NCBI RefSeq assembly: GCF_001519065.1
Contig: NZ_KQ954253.1
Coordinates: forward strand, 172,158-236,157
Direction: 5' to 3'
DNA from: Novosphingobium sp. FSW06-99
Lineage (GTDB): Bacteria > Pseudomonadota > Alphaproteobacteria > Sphingomonadales > Sphingomonadaceae
Length of the DNA: 64,000 bases
This document shows positions 35,041 to 44,400 of the stretch, in pieces. The notes beneath the pieces were generated by a model. It was not told the DNA's origin and made no database searches. It saw nothing but the letters and a program-made list of their open reading frames with translations. A program made the position numbers and the translations under genes. Within the stretch, counting starts at the first letter, position 1, and every line of letters starts with the position of its first letter.

Positions 35041-36187
35041 TCCGTCTCCCACACCGGATGTGCCGGTCAACCCGCCTGAAGCGCCCCTGCCCGCCAAACC
35101 TGCGTTGCCGGGCCGCATGCTGATGTTGGTGGCGTTGGCCGGGGTGATTTTTGCGGTGATCATCGCGATCATCCTCAATCGCCCGGTCAAGCCGCAACCC
35201 CCCGCATTCCAACCCAGCGCCAACCCCTATCCGCACGCGATCTTTGCCAATGGCATCATCGAAAGCGATCAGACCAGCGGTGAAAACCTCAACGTGTTTC
35301 CCGAAGTATCTGGGCCGGTTGTCGCGACATATGTCACCGAAGGACAGACGGTTCACGCCGGCCAACCGCTGTTTGCGATCGACAATTCGGTGCAATTGGC
35401 CACCACCCGACAAGAGGGCCTGCAGGCAAAGGCCGCGCTGGCGCTGCTCAACGAGCTGAAGGCCGAACCGCGCCGCGAAACGCTGGCAGTGGTCGCATCG
35501 CAATTGGGTCAGGCGCAGGCCACCTTGCAAACCCTGGCGCGCACCCGCGACAAAGTGATCCGATCGGCCGCGCTCGACCCGCGCTCGGTCAGCAAGGAAG
35601 CGCTCGATTCCGCGATCGACGCCGCCAGTGCGGCCCAGGCGGGGGTCGTCGTGGCCCAGCGGCAATTGAGCCTGACCCGGGCCGGTGCGTGGATCTACGA
35701 TGTTCAGAACCAGGCGGCGCAATATGACGCGCTGTCGCACACTTATGCCGCAGGGCAGGCGTTGTTGGGGAAATACCTCGTCAAGGCGCCCAGCGATGGG
35801 GTGGTCATGGCGCTCAACATCCCCAAGGGTGGCTATGTCTCGTCGCTGGGCGCGTTTGACAGCTATACCGAAATGAATCTGCCCGCCGTGGTGCTGGGGC
35901 CGAATGCAGGAACGCTGGCGGTCAGGGTCTATGTCGATGAAATCCTGCTGGCCGGGTTGCCGCATGGTGCAACGATCCAGGCGCAGATGTCCATTCGTGG
36001 CGCGAACCGGCAATTCGCGCTGCAGTTCGTGCGTATCCAGCCTTATGTCACGCCCAAGATCGAACTGTCGAACGAACGCCAGGAACAAGTCGATCTGCGG
36101 GTGCTGCCGGTGATCTTTCACTTCCGCACCGACCCCGCTTTCAAACTCTATCCGGGTGAGGAAGTTGATGTCTATATCCGCCAATAG
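35033..36187 (+). CDS. Membrane fusion (adaptor) protein, DevB/HlyD-like
   Basis: 384 residues from the ATG at 35033, which overlaps the ATPase stop; AGGA upstream. A cytoplasmic proline-rich head is followed by one transmembrane helix (about residues 24-44, MLMLVALAGVIFAVIIAIIL), a biotinyl-lipoyl half (VFPEVSGPVVATYVTEGQTVHAGQPLFAID), a coiled-coil hairpin and the second lipoyl half (YLVKAPSDGVV). Bridges the inner-membrane permease to the outer-membrane factor encoded next. Confidence 0.88.
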   Translation: MADPSPTPDVPVNPPEAPLPAKPALPGRMLMLVALAGVIFAVIIAIILNRPVKPQPPAFQPSANPYPHAIFANGIIESDQTSGENLNVFPEVSGPVVATYVTEGQTVHAGQPLFAIDNSVQLATTRQEGLQAKAALALLNELKAEPRRETLAVVASQLGQAQATLQTLARTRDKVIRSAALDPRSVSKEALDSAIDAASAAQAGVVVAQRQLSLTRAGAWIYDVQNQAAQYDALSHTYAAGQALLGKYLVKAPSDGVVMALNIPKGGYVSSLGAFDSYTEMNLPAVVLGPNAGTLAVRVYVDEILLAGLPHGATIQAQMSIRGANRQFALQFVRIQPYVTPKIELSNERQEQVDLRVLPVIFHFRTDPAFKLYPGEEVDVYIRQ

Positions 36188-37628
36188 GGGCATCACGCTG
36201 ATCGCCGGATGTGCCGTGCTGGGCGGCTGTGTGCTGGGTCCGAATTTCACCCGGCCCGCGCCCCCCCTGCTCGATCGCTACAGCAACGTCGCGCCCTCGG
36301 TGATGACCGGCGATGGTATTACCCAGACCCCGGTTGTCGGCACTGGCCCCGCCCAGGCGTGGTGGCATGCCTTTGCCTCTCCCGCGCTCGATGCGCTGGT
36401 GGCAACCGGCCTGCAGGCAAGCCCGTCGCTGAGTTCGGCCCGCGCAGCGCTGACCCAGAGCCGCGATCTGGCACAGGCAGGCGCAGGCGTGTTCTGGCCG
36501 CAGATCAATGGCTCGGCCGATGCGACGCGCGAACACACCACCCCGACGCTGCTCGACGAAAATGGCCCCGGATCAACGTTCAGCCTCTACACCGCCGCAG
36601 GTTCCGTCAGCTATACGCTCGACCTGTTCGGCGGCGAACGGCGCGGCGTCGAAGCTTTGCGCGCGCAAGCCGAATACCAGCGTCAGGCGCTTGGTGCGGC
36701 ATGGTTGTTGCTGACCGGCGGCATCGCCGACGCCGCGATCGCCCATGCCGGTTATGCCGAGGAAAGCACGAGTCTGGCCGCGATCGTGCGGATGGATGCC
36801 GCCCAGCGCGACATGCTGCACGCGCGCTTTGGCGCCGGATATGGCGCATGGGCCGATGTTTTGGTCGCCGAGCAGCAATTGGCGACCGATCGCGCCAGCC
36901 TGGCCCTGGTTCAGCAGCGACTGGCCGCCACGGTCACCCTGCTGGCCATGCTGATCGGGCGCGAACCGGCGGCGTGGGCGCCGCCCCTGCCCACGCTGGC
37001 CGATCTGGGCCTGCCCGCCGACTTGCCGGTCAGCCTGCCCTCGCAACTGGTGCACCAGCGGCCCGACATTCTTCAGGCCGAAGCGAGTGTCCACCAGGCC
37101 AATGCCCAGATCGGCGTGGCCACGGCGGCGATGTACCCCTCGATCAGCCTGACCGGCAGCTATGGCACGGCCAGCACTGCACTGTCGCAACTGGCTGGTC
37201 CGGCCGGACGGTTCTGGAGCGTGGGTCCGGGCATCGACATCCCGATCTTTCGCGGCGGCACGCTGCGCAACAACCGGCGCGCGGCACAGGCCGCGCATGC
37301 CAAGGCGCTGGCCGATTATCGCCAGACCGTGCTCGTCGCGCTTGAACAAGTGACCGACTGTCTGGCCGCGCTCGACACCGATGCGCGTGTTTCGGCCGCC
37401 GACCATGCCGCGTTCGCTGCCGCGCGCGGCAACCATGATCTGGCACAGGCCAATCTGGGGGCGGGGGTAATCGCCGAATTCGACGCGATGACGCTGACGC
37501 TGGCCGCCGAACGCGCGCGGCTGGTGGTGATCGGTGCCAAGGCGCAACGTTTGCAGGACGTGGTCGCGCTCGATCTGGCCTCGGGCGGAGGCTGGACCAG
37601 CACCCTGCCTGTCGGCGGCACGCGATAA
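36168..37628 (+). CDS. Outer-membrane efflux lipoprotein (NodT/TolC family)
   Basis: 486 residues. The ATG at 36168 with GAGGAAG just upstream is preferred to a GTG at 36156. Lipobox VLGGC puts lipidation at Cys21, followed by GPNFTRPAPP, the usual NodT start. Two outer-membrane efflux repeats follow, with the signature QRPDILQAEASVHQANAQIGVATAAMYPSISL. Overlaps the adaptor gene by 20 bases. Provides the outer-membrane channel of the exporter. Confidence 0.9.
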   Translation: MSISANRGITLIAGCAVLGGCVLGPNFTRPAPPLLDRYSNVAPSVMTGDGITQTPVVGTGPAQAWWHAFASPALDALVATGLQASPSLSSARAALTQSRDLAQAGAGVFWPQINGSADATREHTTPTLLDENGPGSTFSLYTAAGSVSYTLDLFGGERRGVEALRAQAEYQRQALGAAWLLLTGGIADAAIAHAGYAEESTSLAAIVRMDAAQRDMLHARFGAGYGAWADVLVAEQQLATDRASLALVQQRLAATVTLLAMLIGREPAAWAPPLPTLADLGLPADLPVSLPSQLVHQRPDILQAEASVHQANAQIGVATAAMYPSISLTGSYGTASTALSQLAGPAGRFWSVGPGIDIPIFRGGTLRNNRRAAQAAHAKALADYRQTVLVALEQVTDCLAALDTDARVSAADHAAFAAARGNHDLAQANLGAGVIAEFDAMTLTLAAERARLVVIGAKAQRLQDVVALDLASGGGWTSTLPVGGTR

Positions 37629-38812
37629 TGCCAGGCACCGAACCTGTGGCCCCCGGCACTTCGGGCGGGGTGTTCAATCCCGGCTTGTATGTGATCGCGC
37701 TCAAGCTGCTCGTCAACGACCGCACCAAATTCTATTCGGTGGTGATCGGGATCACGTTTGCAGTGTTCCTGATGGTGCAGATGACATCGATGTTTGCAGG
37801 CATCCTGCAGCGATCGAGTTCGACCGTGGCCAATGTCGGGGCCAGCATCTGGGTGATGGACCCGGCAGTCAATACGGTCGCCAACATCATCCCGTTACCC
37901 AACTATGTGCAGGATGCGGTGCGCAGCATGGACGGCGTGCGCTATGCGGTGCCGTTGTACATGGGCGGCGGGCTCGCCCGGTTGCACAATGGCGCCTATC
38001 AGAGCGTGACCGTAATCGGGTTGGACGACACCAGTCTCTATGGCCGACCCGACATGGAAAAGGGCGTAATCACCGACATCTATGGCGAGAACGGGTTCTT
38101 TGTCGTCAACGATTCCGAATATGCCAAGCTGAATTCGCCCGGCATCGGCGCGAGCTTTGAAATCAACGACCACCGGGCGGTGATCGTCGGCATTGCCAAA
38201 GTCGCCTCCAACGGCCTGTTCGGCGTGCCCACGCTGTACACAACGTACAATCGCGCGCTGCAATATCTGCCCCAGACACGATTTGCCGATGCCTATGTGC
38301 TGGTCGAACCCAAGACCCCCGCCGACATCCCGCGCATCCAGGCCGCGGTTGCGAAACTCGGCTATCTGGCGCTGACCAAGGACCAGTTCGATACCCGCAT
38401 ATCGCGCTTCTACACTTGGCAGACCGGTATCGGTGCCAACATCATGCTGATGTGCGTGATCAGCTTTATCGTCGGACTGTCGATCTCTGGCCAGACGTTC
38501 TATACGTTCGTGCTGGAAAACATCGACAAGTTCGGCGCGTTGAAGGCGATCGGCGCACAAGGGCGCGAACTGGTTTTCATCATCATGTTTCAGGCGCTGT
38601 TTTCGGGGCTGGTCGGTTATGGCCTGGGCGTCGGCCTGTGTTCGCTGGTGATCGAAGTGGCGCGCACGACGATGCCCAATTACGCCGCACTGATCACGCT
38701 GGGCGACTTGTTGCTGGCTTTTGCGATGATGTTGGTGATCGCCGCGGTGTCGAGCGTGATCGCCGCGCGCAAAGTGCTCAGCATCGATCCCTTCGAGATC
38801 TTCCGTGACTGA
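37628..38812 (+). CDS. FtsX-type ABC permease (DevC-like)
   Basis: 394 residues, start overlapping the preceding stop (TAATG). One N-terminal transmembrane helix (VVIGITFAVFLMVQMTSMF), a large periplasmic MacB_PCD-like domain (residues about 50-240), then three C-terminal helices with the FtsX coupling region FGALKAIGAQGRELVFIIMFQALFSG. Ends in FEIFRD, typical of DevC-like permeases. Completes the DevBCA-like exporter; DevBCA systems export glycolipids in heterocystous cyanobacteria, while here the cargo is unknown. Confidence 0.88.
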   Translation: MPGTEPVAPGTSGGVFNPGLYVIALKLLVNDRTKFYSVVIGITFAVFLMVQMTSMFAGILQRSSSTVANVGASIWVMDPAVNTVANIIPLPNYVQDAVRSMDGVRYAVPLYMGGGLARLHNGAYQSVTVIGLDDTSLYGRPDMEKGVITDIYGENGFFVVNDSEYAKLNSPGIGASFEINDHRAVIVGIAKVASNGLFGVPTLYTTYNRALQYLPQTRFADAYVLVEPKTPADIPRIQAAVAKLGYLALTKDQFDTRISRFYTWQTGIGANIMLMCVISFIVGLSISGQTFYTFVLENIDKFGALKAIGAQGRELVFIIMFQALFSGLVGYGLGVGLCSLVIEVARTTMPNYAALITLGDLLLAFAMMLVIAAVSSVIAARKVLSIDPFEIFRD

Positions 38813-41114
38813 CGGCGATACCGGCCTGACGTCTGGCGAAGCAGATCGCCGCCGCGCCAAGGAAGGCCCCAACCGCGTCGATGAGGGACGGCCCGATCCG
38901 ATCCGCCGGGCGCTCGGCAAATTCTGGGCGCCGGTGCCGTGGATGCTCGAAGCGGCGATCGTGCTGCAAATAACCTTGCACGAATATCCCGAAGCGGCGG
39001 GCATCGCGGTGCTGCTGGTGTTCAACGCCGCGCTGGGTTTCTTTCAGGAAAGCCGGGCACAGGCCACGCTCGATGCGTTGACATCGCGGCTGGCGGTCAA
39101 CGCCTCGGTACGGCGCGACGGGGCGTGGCGCAAAATCGCTGCGCCCGATCTGGTGCGCGGCGATGTGGTAAAGCTGTCGCTCGGCGCCGTGGTGCCCGCC
39201 GATGTACGCCTGATCGGCGGCGCGGTGCTGATCGATCAGTCGATGCTGACCGGCGAATCCGTGCCTGCGGAGGCCGGGCCGGGATTCGAAACGTTCGCCG
39301 GCGCATTGATCGAACGCGGCGAGGCAGTGGCGCTGGTGACGGCGATCGGCGGCAAAACCAAATTCGGACGCAGCGCAGACCTGATCCGCACCGCCTATGT
39401 CGAAAGCACCGAGCAAAAGGCGATTTTCCGCGTGGTGCGCAACCTTGCGCTGTTCAATGGCGGTGTCACCGCGTTGATGGTGGGCATCGGCGTGTTCGGG
39501 CTTGGTCTTTCGGCGCGGCAGATCGTGCCGCTGGTGCTGGTTGCCCTGCTTGCCTCGATCCCTGCCGCCTTGCCGTCGATGTTTACGCTGGCGGCCACCG
39601 TCGGCGCGCGTACGGTGGCCCGGCGCGGGGTCCTGCCCACCCGATTGTCGGCGCTCGACGAGGCAGCGGTGATGGATATTCTGTGCGCAGACAAGACCGG
39701 CACGCTGACACGCAATGCGTTGACGGTGGCCAAGTGCCAGCCGTTGCCAGGCTTCGATGCGGCCGATGTGCTTGCCATGGCTGCGCTGGCCAGTTCCGAT
39801 GGCGGTGCCGATCCGCTGGACGCGGCCATTCGGGCAGCCGCCGGTACGGCAAACCCGCGCGGATGGCTGCGCACCGGTTTTTCTCCCTTCGATCCGGCGA
39901 TCAAGATGTCGGCCGCAACCGCGAAGGACGCCGCAGGCGCCATCATCCGGATCACCAAGGGTGCGCTGGCTGCTGTCAGCGCGAAAGCCACCAGCGAGGT
40001 CACGGCAATGGTCGAGGATCTGCAAGCCAAAGGGTATCGCGTGCTGGTGGTGGCGTGCGGCACCAAGGCGCCGCTGACTGTCGCCGGAGCGATCGCGATG
40101 AGCGACCCGCCGCGCCCCGATACCGGACCATTGATCGCCCGGCTGCTTGCCCTGGGCGTGCGCGCAGTCATGGTTACCGGCGATGGCGCGGTCACCGCGC
40201 GGGTGGTTGCCGATGCCGTGGGAATTACCGGTCCGACTTGCCCCGCCGGCCCGATCGCACAAGTCTCTGGCATCGAGCATTATGGGGTGTTCGCCGGCGT
40301 TCTGCCCGAAGACAAGTTCGCGCTGGTCAAGGCGTTGCAACGCGCCGGGCACGTCGTCGGAATGTGTGGCGATGGTGCCAACGATGCGCCAGCCTTGCGC
40401 CAGGCGCAAATGGGCATTGCGGTATCGACCGCTACCGATGTCGCCAAATCGGCGGCGGGCATCGTGCTGACCGATGCGGGCCTTGGCGGGATTGTCGCCG
40501 TGGTTGAAGAAGGACGCGCAACGTTCCAACGCATCCTGACGTTCACGCTGCGATCGCTTGTCCACAAGGCGGCACAAGTGCTGATGCTGCTGGTCGGCCT
40601 GATCATGACCGGCGGGGCGGTGCTGACCCCGATGCTGATGGTCATGGTCATGGTCGGGGGCGATTTCATCGCGCTGACATCGGCCACCGACAACGTCCAA
40701 CCCTCGGCCAGGCCCAATGTCTGGCGGCTGCGCAACCTTTCGATTGTGAGCGCAGTGCTGGGTCTGTGCGATCTGGTATTCTGCGCGGCAATTCTGGGCG
40801 TTGGCCACTATCATATGCAGCTTGGCCTTCGCGCGCTGCAAACGCTGACCATGATAACCATGGTCTACAGCGGTCAGGCAATCTTCTACGTCGTGCGCGA
40901 GAGGCACCGCCTGGGCAAGAGCCGACCGGGCAATCTGCTGCTGGCGGGATCGGCGCTGGAAATTGCCGTCTTTTCCACTTTGGCCGCGCAGGGTTGGTTG
41001 ATGGCGCGATTACCCTTGGCGATCATGGCGGCGGTGTTCGGTGGGGCGATCGTCCTGGCGTTGGTGCTCGACACAATCAAACTGGCGCTGTTGCGCGTTC
41101 TGCCGATCGAATAA
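38805..41114 (+). CDS. P3A-type (proton-efflux) P-type ATPase
   Basis: 769 residues, GTG start overlapping the permease stop by eight bases. P-type motifs: LTGESVPAEAG (actuator), CADKTGTLTRN (phosphorylated Asp), MVTGDGAVTAR and MCGDGANDAPALRQAQMGIAVSTATDVAKSAAGIVL (hinge). Helix layout and the short ends fit the plasma-membrane H+-ATPase group rather than metal or Ca2+ pumps. It would expel protons at the expense of ATP. Unusual as the last gene of an exporter operon, suggesting that envelope export and pH or membrane potential are handled together. Confidence 0.88.
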   Translation: MTDGDTGLTSGEADRRRAKEGPNRVDEGRPDPIRRALGKFWAPVPWMLEAAIVLQITLHEYPEAAGIAVLLVFNAALGFFQESRAQATLDALTSRLAVNASVRRDGAWRKIAAPDLVRGDVVKLSLGAVVPADVRLIGGAVLIDQSMLTGESVPAEAGPGFETFAGALIERGEAVALVTAIGGKTKFGRSADLIRTAYVESTEQKAIFRVVRNLALFNGGVTALMVGIGVFGLGLSARQIVPLVLVALLASIPAALPSMFTLAATVGARTVARRGVLPTRLSALDEAAVMDILCADKTGTLTRNALTVAKCQPLPGFDAADVLAMAALASSDGGADPLDAAIRAAAGTANPRGWLRTGFSPFDPAIKMSAATAKDAAGAIIRITKGALAAVSAKATSEVTAMVEDLQAKGYRVLVVACGTKAPLTVAGAIAMSDPPRPDTGPLIARLLALGVRAVMVTGDGAVTARVVADAVGITGPTCPAGPIAQVSGIEHYGVFAGVLPEDKFALVKALQRAGHVVGMCGDGANDAPALRQAQMGIAVSTATDVAKSAAGIVLTDAGLGGIVAVVEEGRATFQRILTFTLRSLVHKAAQVLMLLVGLIMTGGAVLTPMLMVMVMVGGDFIALTSATDNVQPSARPNVWRLRNLSIVSAVLGLCDLVFCAAILGVGHYHMQLGLRALQTLTMITMVYSGQAIFYVVRERHRLGKSRPGNLLLAGSALEIAVFSTLAAQGWLMARLPLAIMAAVFGGAIVLALVLDTIKLALLRVLPIE

Positions 41115-41139
41115 TACCAAGGTGCACTGACGCGCAGTC

Positions 41140-41224
41140 ATACCTCCCGCCCCTCTTCCCCGCACGACCACCATAACCTGATGGTATCGTTGGTGGTCGG
41201 GCGTGGAGGAGGAGCGGGAGGTAT
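41140..41224. repeat. Large imperfect inverted repeat (33-base arms)
   Basis: Arms at 41140-41172 and 41192-41224, from ATACCTCCCGC to GACCACC, pair at 29 of 33 positions around a 19-base loop. It lies between the convergent P-type ATPase and the hypothetical gene at 41258. There is no T-run after either arm, so it is not a standard intrinsic terminator; it could be a bidirectional transcript-end hairpin or a palindromic mobile repeat. Confidence 0.75.
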
Positions 41225-41257
41225 GAACAGCGCTTTGCGCGGCCTGGTAAAAGCCGA

Positions 41258-41851
41258 TCAGTCGGCGGCGCGCACCAGGCCGCTGAGCTTGGCCAGATTG
41301 AGCCCCAGCGTCGTCGCAAATCCCGTCAGTTGCCGGTTGGTCGCCTTGTCCAGCCTGGCCATCTGTTCGTTGCTGGCTTCGAAGATCGCGGCGCGGTCGG
41401 CCTCTGGCGCGGCACGCACGGCGGCTTCGAGATTGGCGTAGACTTCCGCAGCCGTGGCAAGCGATGCCGGAAAGCGCGAGAATTGCACCATCGCCGCCGC
41501 CTCGGCCAGCGACTGGATCGGAAAGGCGGTCAACATCCGTTCGGTTGCCAGCAGCGCGTGGCTAGCCGAAACCCGCGTGACCCGCCCGCGCCAGGCTTCA
41601 TCGACCAGCAGCACGTGCAGGTCGCGGATTTGCGTCGCGGCCAGGATTGCCAGGTTCAACGCGGCGGTTCTGGTCGCCAGTTCTGCGCGCGCATCCTTCT
41701 TTACGATGGCAGCCTCGGCGCGGTCTTCGCGGCGGCGCGCCGCGCGCCCGTCCCTGGCGGCAACCCATCCAGACCCGATTACCGCCGCTATCGCGCCAAT
41801 TGCCTCGACCCATGCGGCTGCCTGGGACCAGGCAGATTCCCTATAAGGCAT
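41258..41851 (-). CDS. Hypothetical membrane-anchored protein
   Basis: 197 residues, not recognised. One hydrophobic segment near the N terminus (about residues 11-30, AAAWVEAIGAIAAVIGSGWVA), then a basic stretch (RDGRAARRREDR) and a helical, Ala-rich remainder likely facing the cytoplasm. It begins 15 bases after the oleate-hydratase-family gene and is probably co-transcribed with it. Similar small anchored helical proteins of unknown function are common in Proteobacteria. Confidence 0.6.
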   Translation of the reverse strand: MPYRESAWSQAAAWVEAIGAIAAVIGSGWVAARDGRAARRREDRAEAAIVKKDARAELATRTAALNLAILAATQIRDLHVLLVDEAWRGRVTRVSASHALLATERMLTAFPIQSLAEAAAMVQFSRFPASLATAAEVYANLEAAVRAAPEADRAAIFEASNEQMARLDKATNRQLTGFATTLGLNLAKLSGLVRAAD

Positions 41852-41866
41852 CGTCAGAACCGACGA

Positions 41867-43516
41867 TCAGGCCACGATCGCGGGCGCGGGTTCATCGCGG
41901 CCCCCGCCGTGCAGCGCCATGAATGCCCGGACCAGCACACGCGTGTCGAACGTGCCCTTGTAGACGGCGGGCGGCTTGCGCGCGAGGCCCAGCAGTGCAT
42001 AGACCGCCGTCGCCGCCGAACGGATCGAATATTCGACCGTGAACACGACATCATCGGGCAATTCGCAAAACTGCCCGAGCAGCGCAAGATTGCCATAGCC
42101 TGCAGGGATGACGTCGGGCCGGTCACCGTGGCGGCGCGGCATGAACTGGCTGGTGATGAACGGCATCATGCACGGGATGCAGATCGAACTGGCGAGAATC
42201 CCCGACGCCTCATCGACAATGCCGAGGTGGCCGAGGATTTCGGTCATGATCTCGCGCCCGCTGCAGGCCGACATCGGCTTGTCTACAAAATTGCCCGGGG
42301 TATCGACCGTCAGGCCATAGCCCCAGACCACCTCGACGCCCTTGGGTTGACCGATGAAATGCGGTTGATGCGGGATGACGATCGAGGCAAGCCAGTTCGA
42401 CTGGGCAAAAGTGATCAATCCACCCTCACCCGGCACATTGCCGCTGAAATCGCGGACCAGCCGCAGAAATGTCGGATCATGCAACGTGATCGTGAAGGAC
42501 GTCCACTTCGACTGTTCAACGTGGCTGTCAAACACCGCCGGGCGCCCGAACGCGGGCCGTCCCTGCGCCAGCATTTCCCACAAGCGCCATGCCCCGCCAT
42601 CGTGCTTGGTGCCGAGTTCGGGCGCGGTTTCCATCGTGCCGAGGTGCGATCCTTCGGTCATCGACCCCAACGTGACCAGCACCAGGTCGTTTGGCCCCAC
42701 CGCGATGTCCCATGTTCTGCCCTGATCACCGCACACGATCCGGTCAACCGTGATCCGGCCGATACGCTCGACCATCGACAAGTCGGTGACCGAGGTGTGA
42801 AACGCAAATTTGACGCCATGCGATTCCAGCCACGCCTGCAACGGGCGGACCAGCGAATCGTACTGGTTGTACACCGTGCGCATGATCCCCTTGAGCCGGC
42901 CAAAGCCGGATATCATGTGCGCGAACCGCAACAGATAGCGCCGGAATTCGACTGCGCTGTGCCACGGCTGAAACGCAAAGGTGGTGCGCCACATGATCCA
43001 GAAATTGGTGTTGAAGAACGAGGGACCGAACTGGTCGGCAATCGTGGTTTCGGCCAACAGCGCCTCCGGTTCGATCGCCAGCCGTTCGATCGTCAGGATG
43101 TGTCGTTCGGACAGGCCGAATTCGGGATCGGTTTCGCGCGACGCATCGCGCACCAGCCGCGCCTTTGAATTGGTTTGCAACAGCATGTTCCACTCCTGGA
43201 TTTCCTGCGTCACAGTGGTCTTGCCGTCGAGCGTCGGGATCGAACCGTACAGATCGAACGTGCACAAGTATTTGCTTTCCAGCATGCGCCCGCCCCGCAG
43301 GACATAGCCAAGATCGGCGCTGCCCGCGCCATCCAGACTGCCGCCCAAGCGGTCGGTTTCTTCCAGAATGGTGATGTCGCACCCACGCATGTCACCATCG
43401 CGGATCAAGAAGGCGGCTGCCGCCAGCGAGGCGATGCCTCCACCGACCAGCCATGCCCGTTCGGGTCGTACGGCGCCTGAATGCAGGCTGGCAGATGATG
43501 CATGGGGCAAAGTCAT
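41867..43516 (-). CDS. Oleate hydratase-family FAD protein
   Basis: 549 residues from the ATG at 43516, with GGAG upstream; the frame is open to 43627 but that part overlaps the promoter element. WLVGGGIASLAAAAFLIRDG is the FAD dinucleotide fold typical of the 67-kDa myosin-cross-reactive antigen family, followed by RGGRMLESKYLCTFDLYGSIPT (active-site Glu region), FNTNFWIMWRTTFAFQPWHSAVEFRRY and the C-terminal EYSIRSAATAVYALLG. The family hydrates cis-unsaturated fatty acids to hydroxy acids and influences membrane-lipid tolerance. Preceded by a copy of the 18-base element. Confidence 0.87.
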   Translation of the reverse strand: MTLPHASSASLHSGAVRPERAWLVGGGIASLAAAAFLIRDGDMRGCDITILEETDRLGGSLDGAGSADLGYVLRGGRMLESKYLCTFDLYGSIPTLDGKTTVTQEIQEWNMLLQTNSKARLVRDASRETDPEFGLSERHILTIERLAIEPEALLAETTIADQFGPSFFNTNFWIMWRTTFAFQPWHSAVEFRRYLLRFAHMISGFGRLKGIMRTVYNQYDSLVRPLQAWLESHGVKFAFHTSVTDLSMVERIGRITVDRIVCGDQGRTWDIAVGPNDLVLVTLGSMTEGSHLGTMETAPELGTKHDGGAWRLWEMLAQGRPAFGRPAVFDSHVEQSKWTSFTITLHDPTFLRLVRDFSGNVPGEGGLITFAQSNWLASIVIPHQPHFIGQPKGVEVVWGYGLTVDTPGNFVDKPMSACSGREIMTEILGHLGIVDEASGILASSICIPCMMPFITSQFMPRRHGDRPDVIPAGYGNLALLGQFCELPDDVVFTVEYSIRSAATAVYALLGLARKPPAVYKGTFDTRVLVRAFMALHGGGRDEPAPAIVA

Positions 43517-43572
43517 CGGGGCGCTCCTGGCCTGGTGGTGATGGGCCAAAGATATCCTCGCGCCCGGTGAGC

Positions 43573-43616
43573 CACAGCGCCGGAATGTACGCAGAGGGGT
43601 ACTTTCCGATCCTGCT
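43573..43616. promoter_or_regulatory. 18-base promoter element, inverted pair between hydratase and BON genes
   Basis: Plus copy GTACTTTCCGATCCTGCT (43599-43616) points at the BON gene, 89 bases before its ATG; minus copy GTACATTCCGGCGCTGTG (43590-43573) points at the oleate-hydratase gene, 56 bases before its ATG. Spacer is eight bases. CCTAGAT (plus) and GATATC (minus) lie about 34 bases from each element start as possible -10 sequences. Confidence 0.65.
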
Positions 43617-43705
43617 GCGCGCGGCAAACACGCCTAGATTCGACCCGTTCGCGGTCAGCCGTGCCGCAACAGCCACGCCCCAACTCGCGGCAATCGGGAA
43701 TATTC

Positions 43706-44356
43706 ATGTCTGCAGATCGCCAGCTTCAGGAAGCCGTACTCGCCGAATTTCTGTGGGAACCCACTGTCAATGCCGCACATATCGGCGTGTCCGCCAGCGA
43801 CGGCATCGTCACGCTGACCGGGCAAGTGCCCGACTATCTGGCCAAGCTGGCCGCCGAACATGCGGCGGCGCGGGTCCGCGGGGTCAAGGCCGTAGCGCAG
43901 GAGATCAAAGTGGTCCTGCCCGGCCAGCCCGACCACGGTGACGAAACGATCGCGCGCGCAGCGATCGACCGGTTGCGCTGGGAAGTGACGGTTCCCGGCG
44001 ATGCGATCAAGGTCGAAGTCGAAGACGGCTGGATCAAGCTGACCGGACAAGTCGAATGGCATTTCCAGAAGGATGCCAGCGAAGCGGTGGTGCGTGGCCT
44101 GCGCGGGGTGGTCGGTGTCTCCAACCGGATCACGATCAAACCCCATGTCAACGTGGCCGACATCAGCCACGACATCGGCAAGGCGCTGCATCGGTCATGG
44201 TTTGACCCGTCGAACATCACGGTTAGTGCCGAAGGCAGCAAGGTCATCTTGAAAGGCACCGTGCACACCCCGGCCGACAAGTGGAAGGCATCGACTATCG
44301 CCTGGGCATCGCCCGGCATTACCGATATCGAAAACGACCTCGTCGTCGCCGGTTGA
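43706..44356 (+). CDS. Triple BON-domain protein
   Basis: 216 residues from the ATG at 43706; no signal peptide. Three successive BON modules of about 70 residues, each with a G.VTLTGQV-like core: IVTLTGQVPDYLAK, WIKLTGQVEWHFQK and KVILKGTVHTPADK. BON domains bind phospholipid or act in osmotic-stress proteins (OsmY type). The lack of an export signal suggests a cytoplasmic location. Preceded by the 18-base element, and followed by a strong hairpin. Confidence 0.88.
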   Translation: MSADRQLQEAVLAEFLWEPTVNAAHIGVSASDGIVTLTGQVPDYLAKLAAEHAAARVRGVKAVAQEIKVVLPGQPDHGDETIARAAIDRLRWEVTVPGDAIKVEVEDGWIKLTGQVEWHFQKDASEAVVRGLRGVVGVSNRITIKPHVNVADISHDIGKALHRSWFDPSNITVSAEGSKVILKGTVHTPADKWKASTIAWASPGITDIENDLVVAG

Positions 44357-44360
44357 ACGC

Positions 44361-44395
44361 CCGGGCGCGGTGAGGACTGGCCTCACCGCGCCCGG
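44361..44395. terminator. Bidirectional terminator hairpin
   Basis: A perfect 15-base GC-rich stem (CCGGGCGCGGTGAGG) with a 5-base loop, placed between two convergent genes. Only AATT follows, so termination may rely on Rho or on the hairpin alone. Confidence 0.75.
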
Positions 44396-44400
44396 AATTG

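Noticed and set aside
38778..40907. 709-codon minus-strand open frame
   Set aside because: Antisense shadow of the P-type ATPase, with His/Arg/Gln-rich low-complexity translation typical of high-GC shadows.
41330..43168. 612-codon plus-strand open frame
   Set aside because: Antisense to the oleate-hydratase gene and the small gene at 41258, both of which have better evidence.
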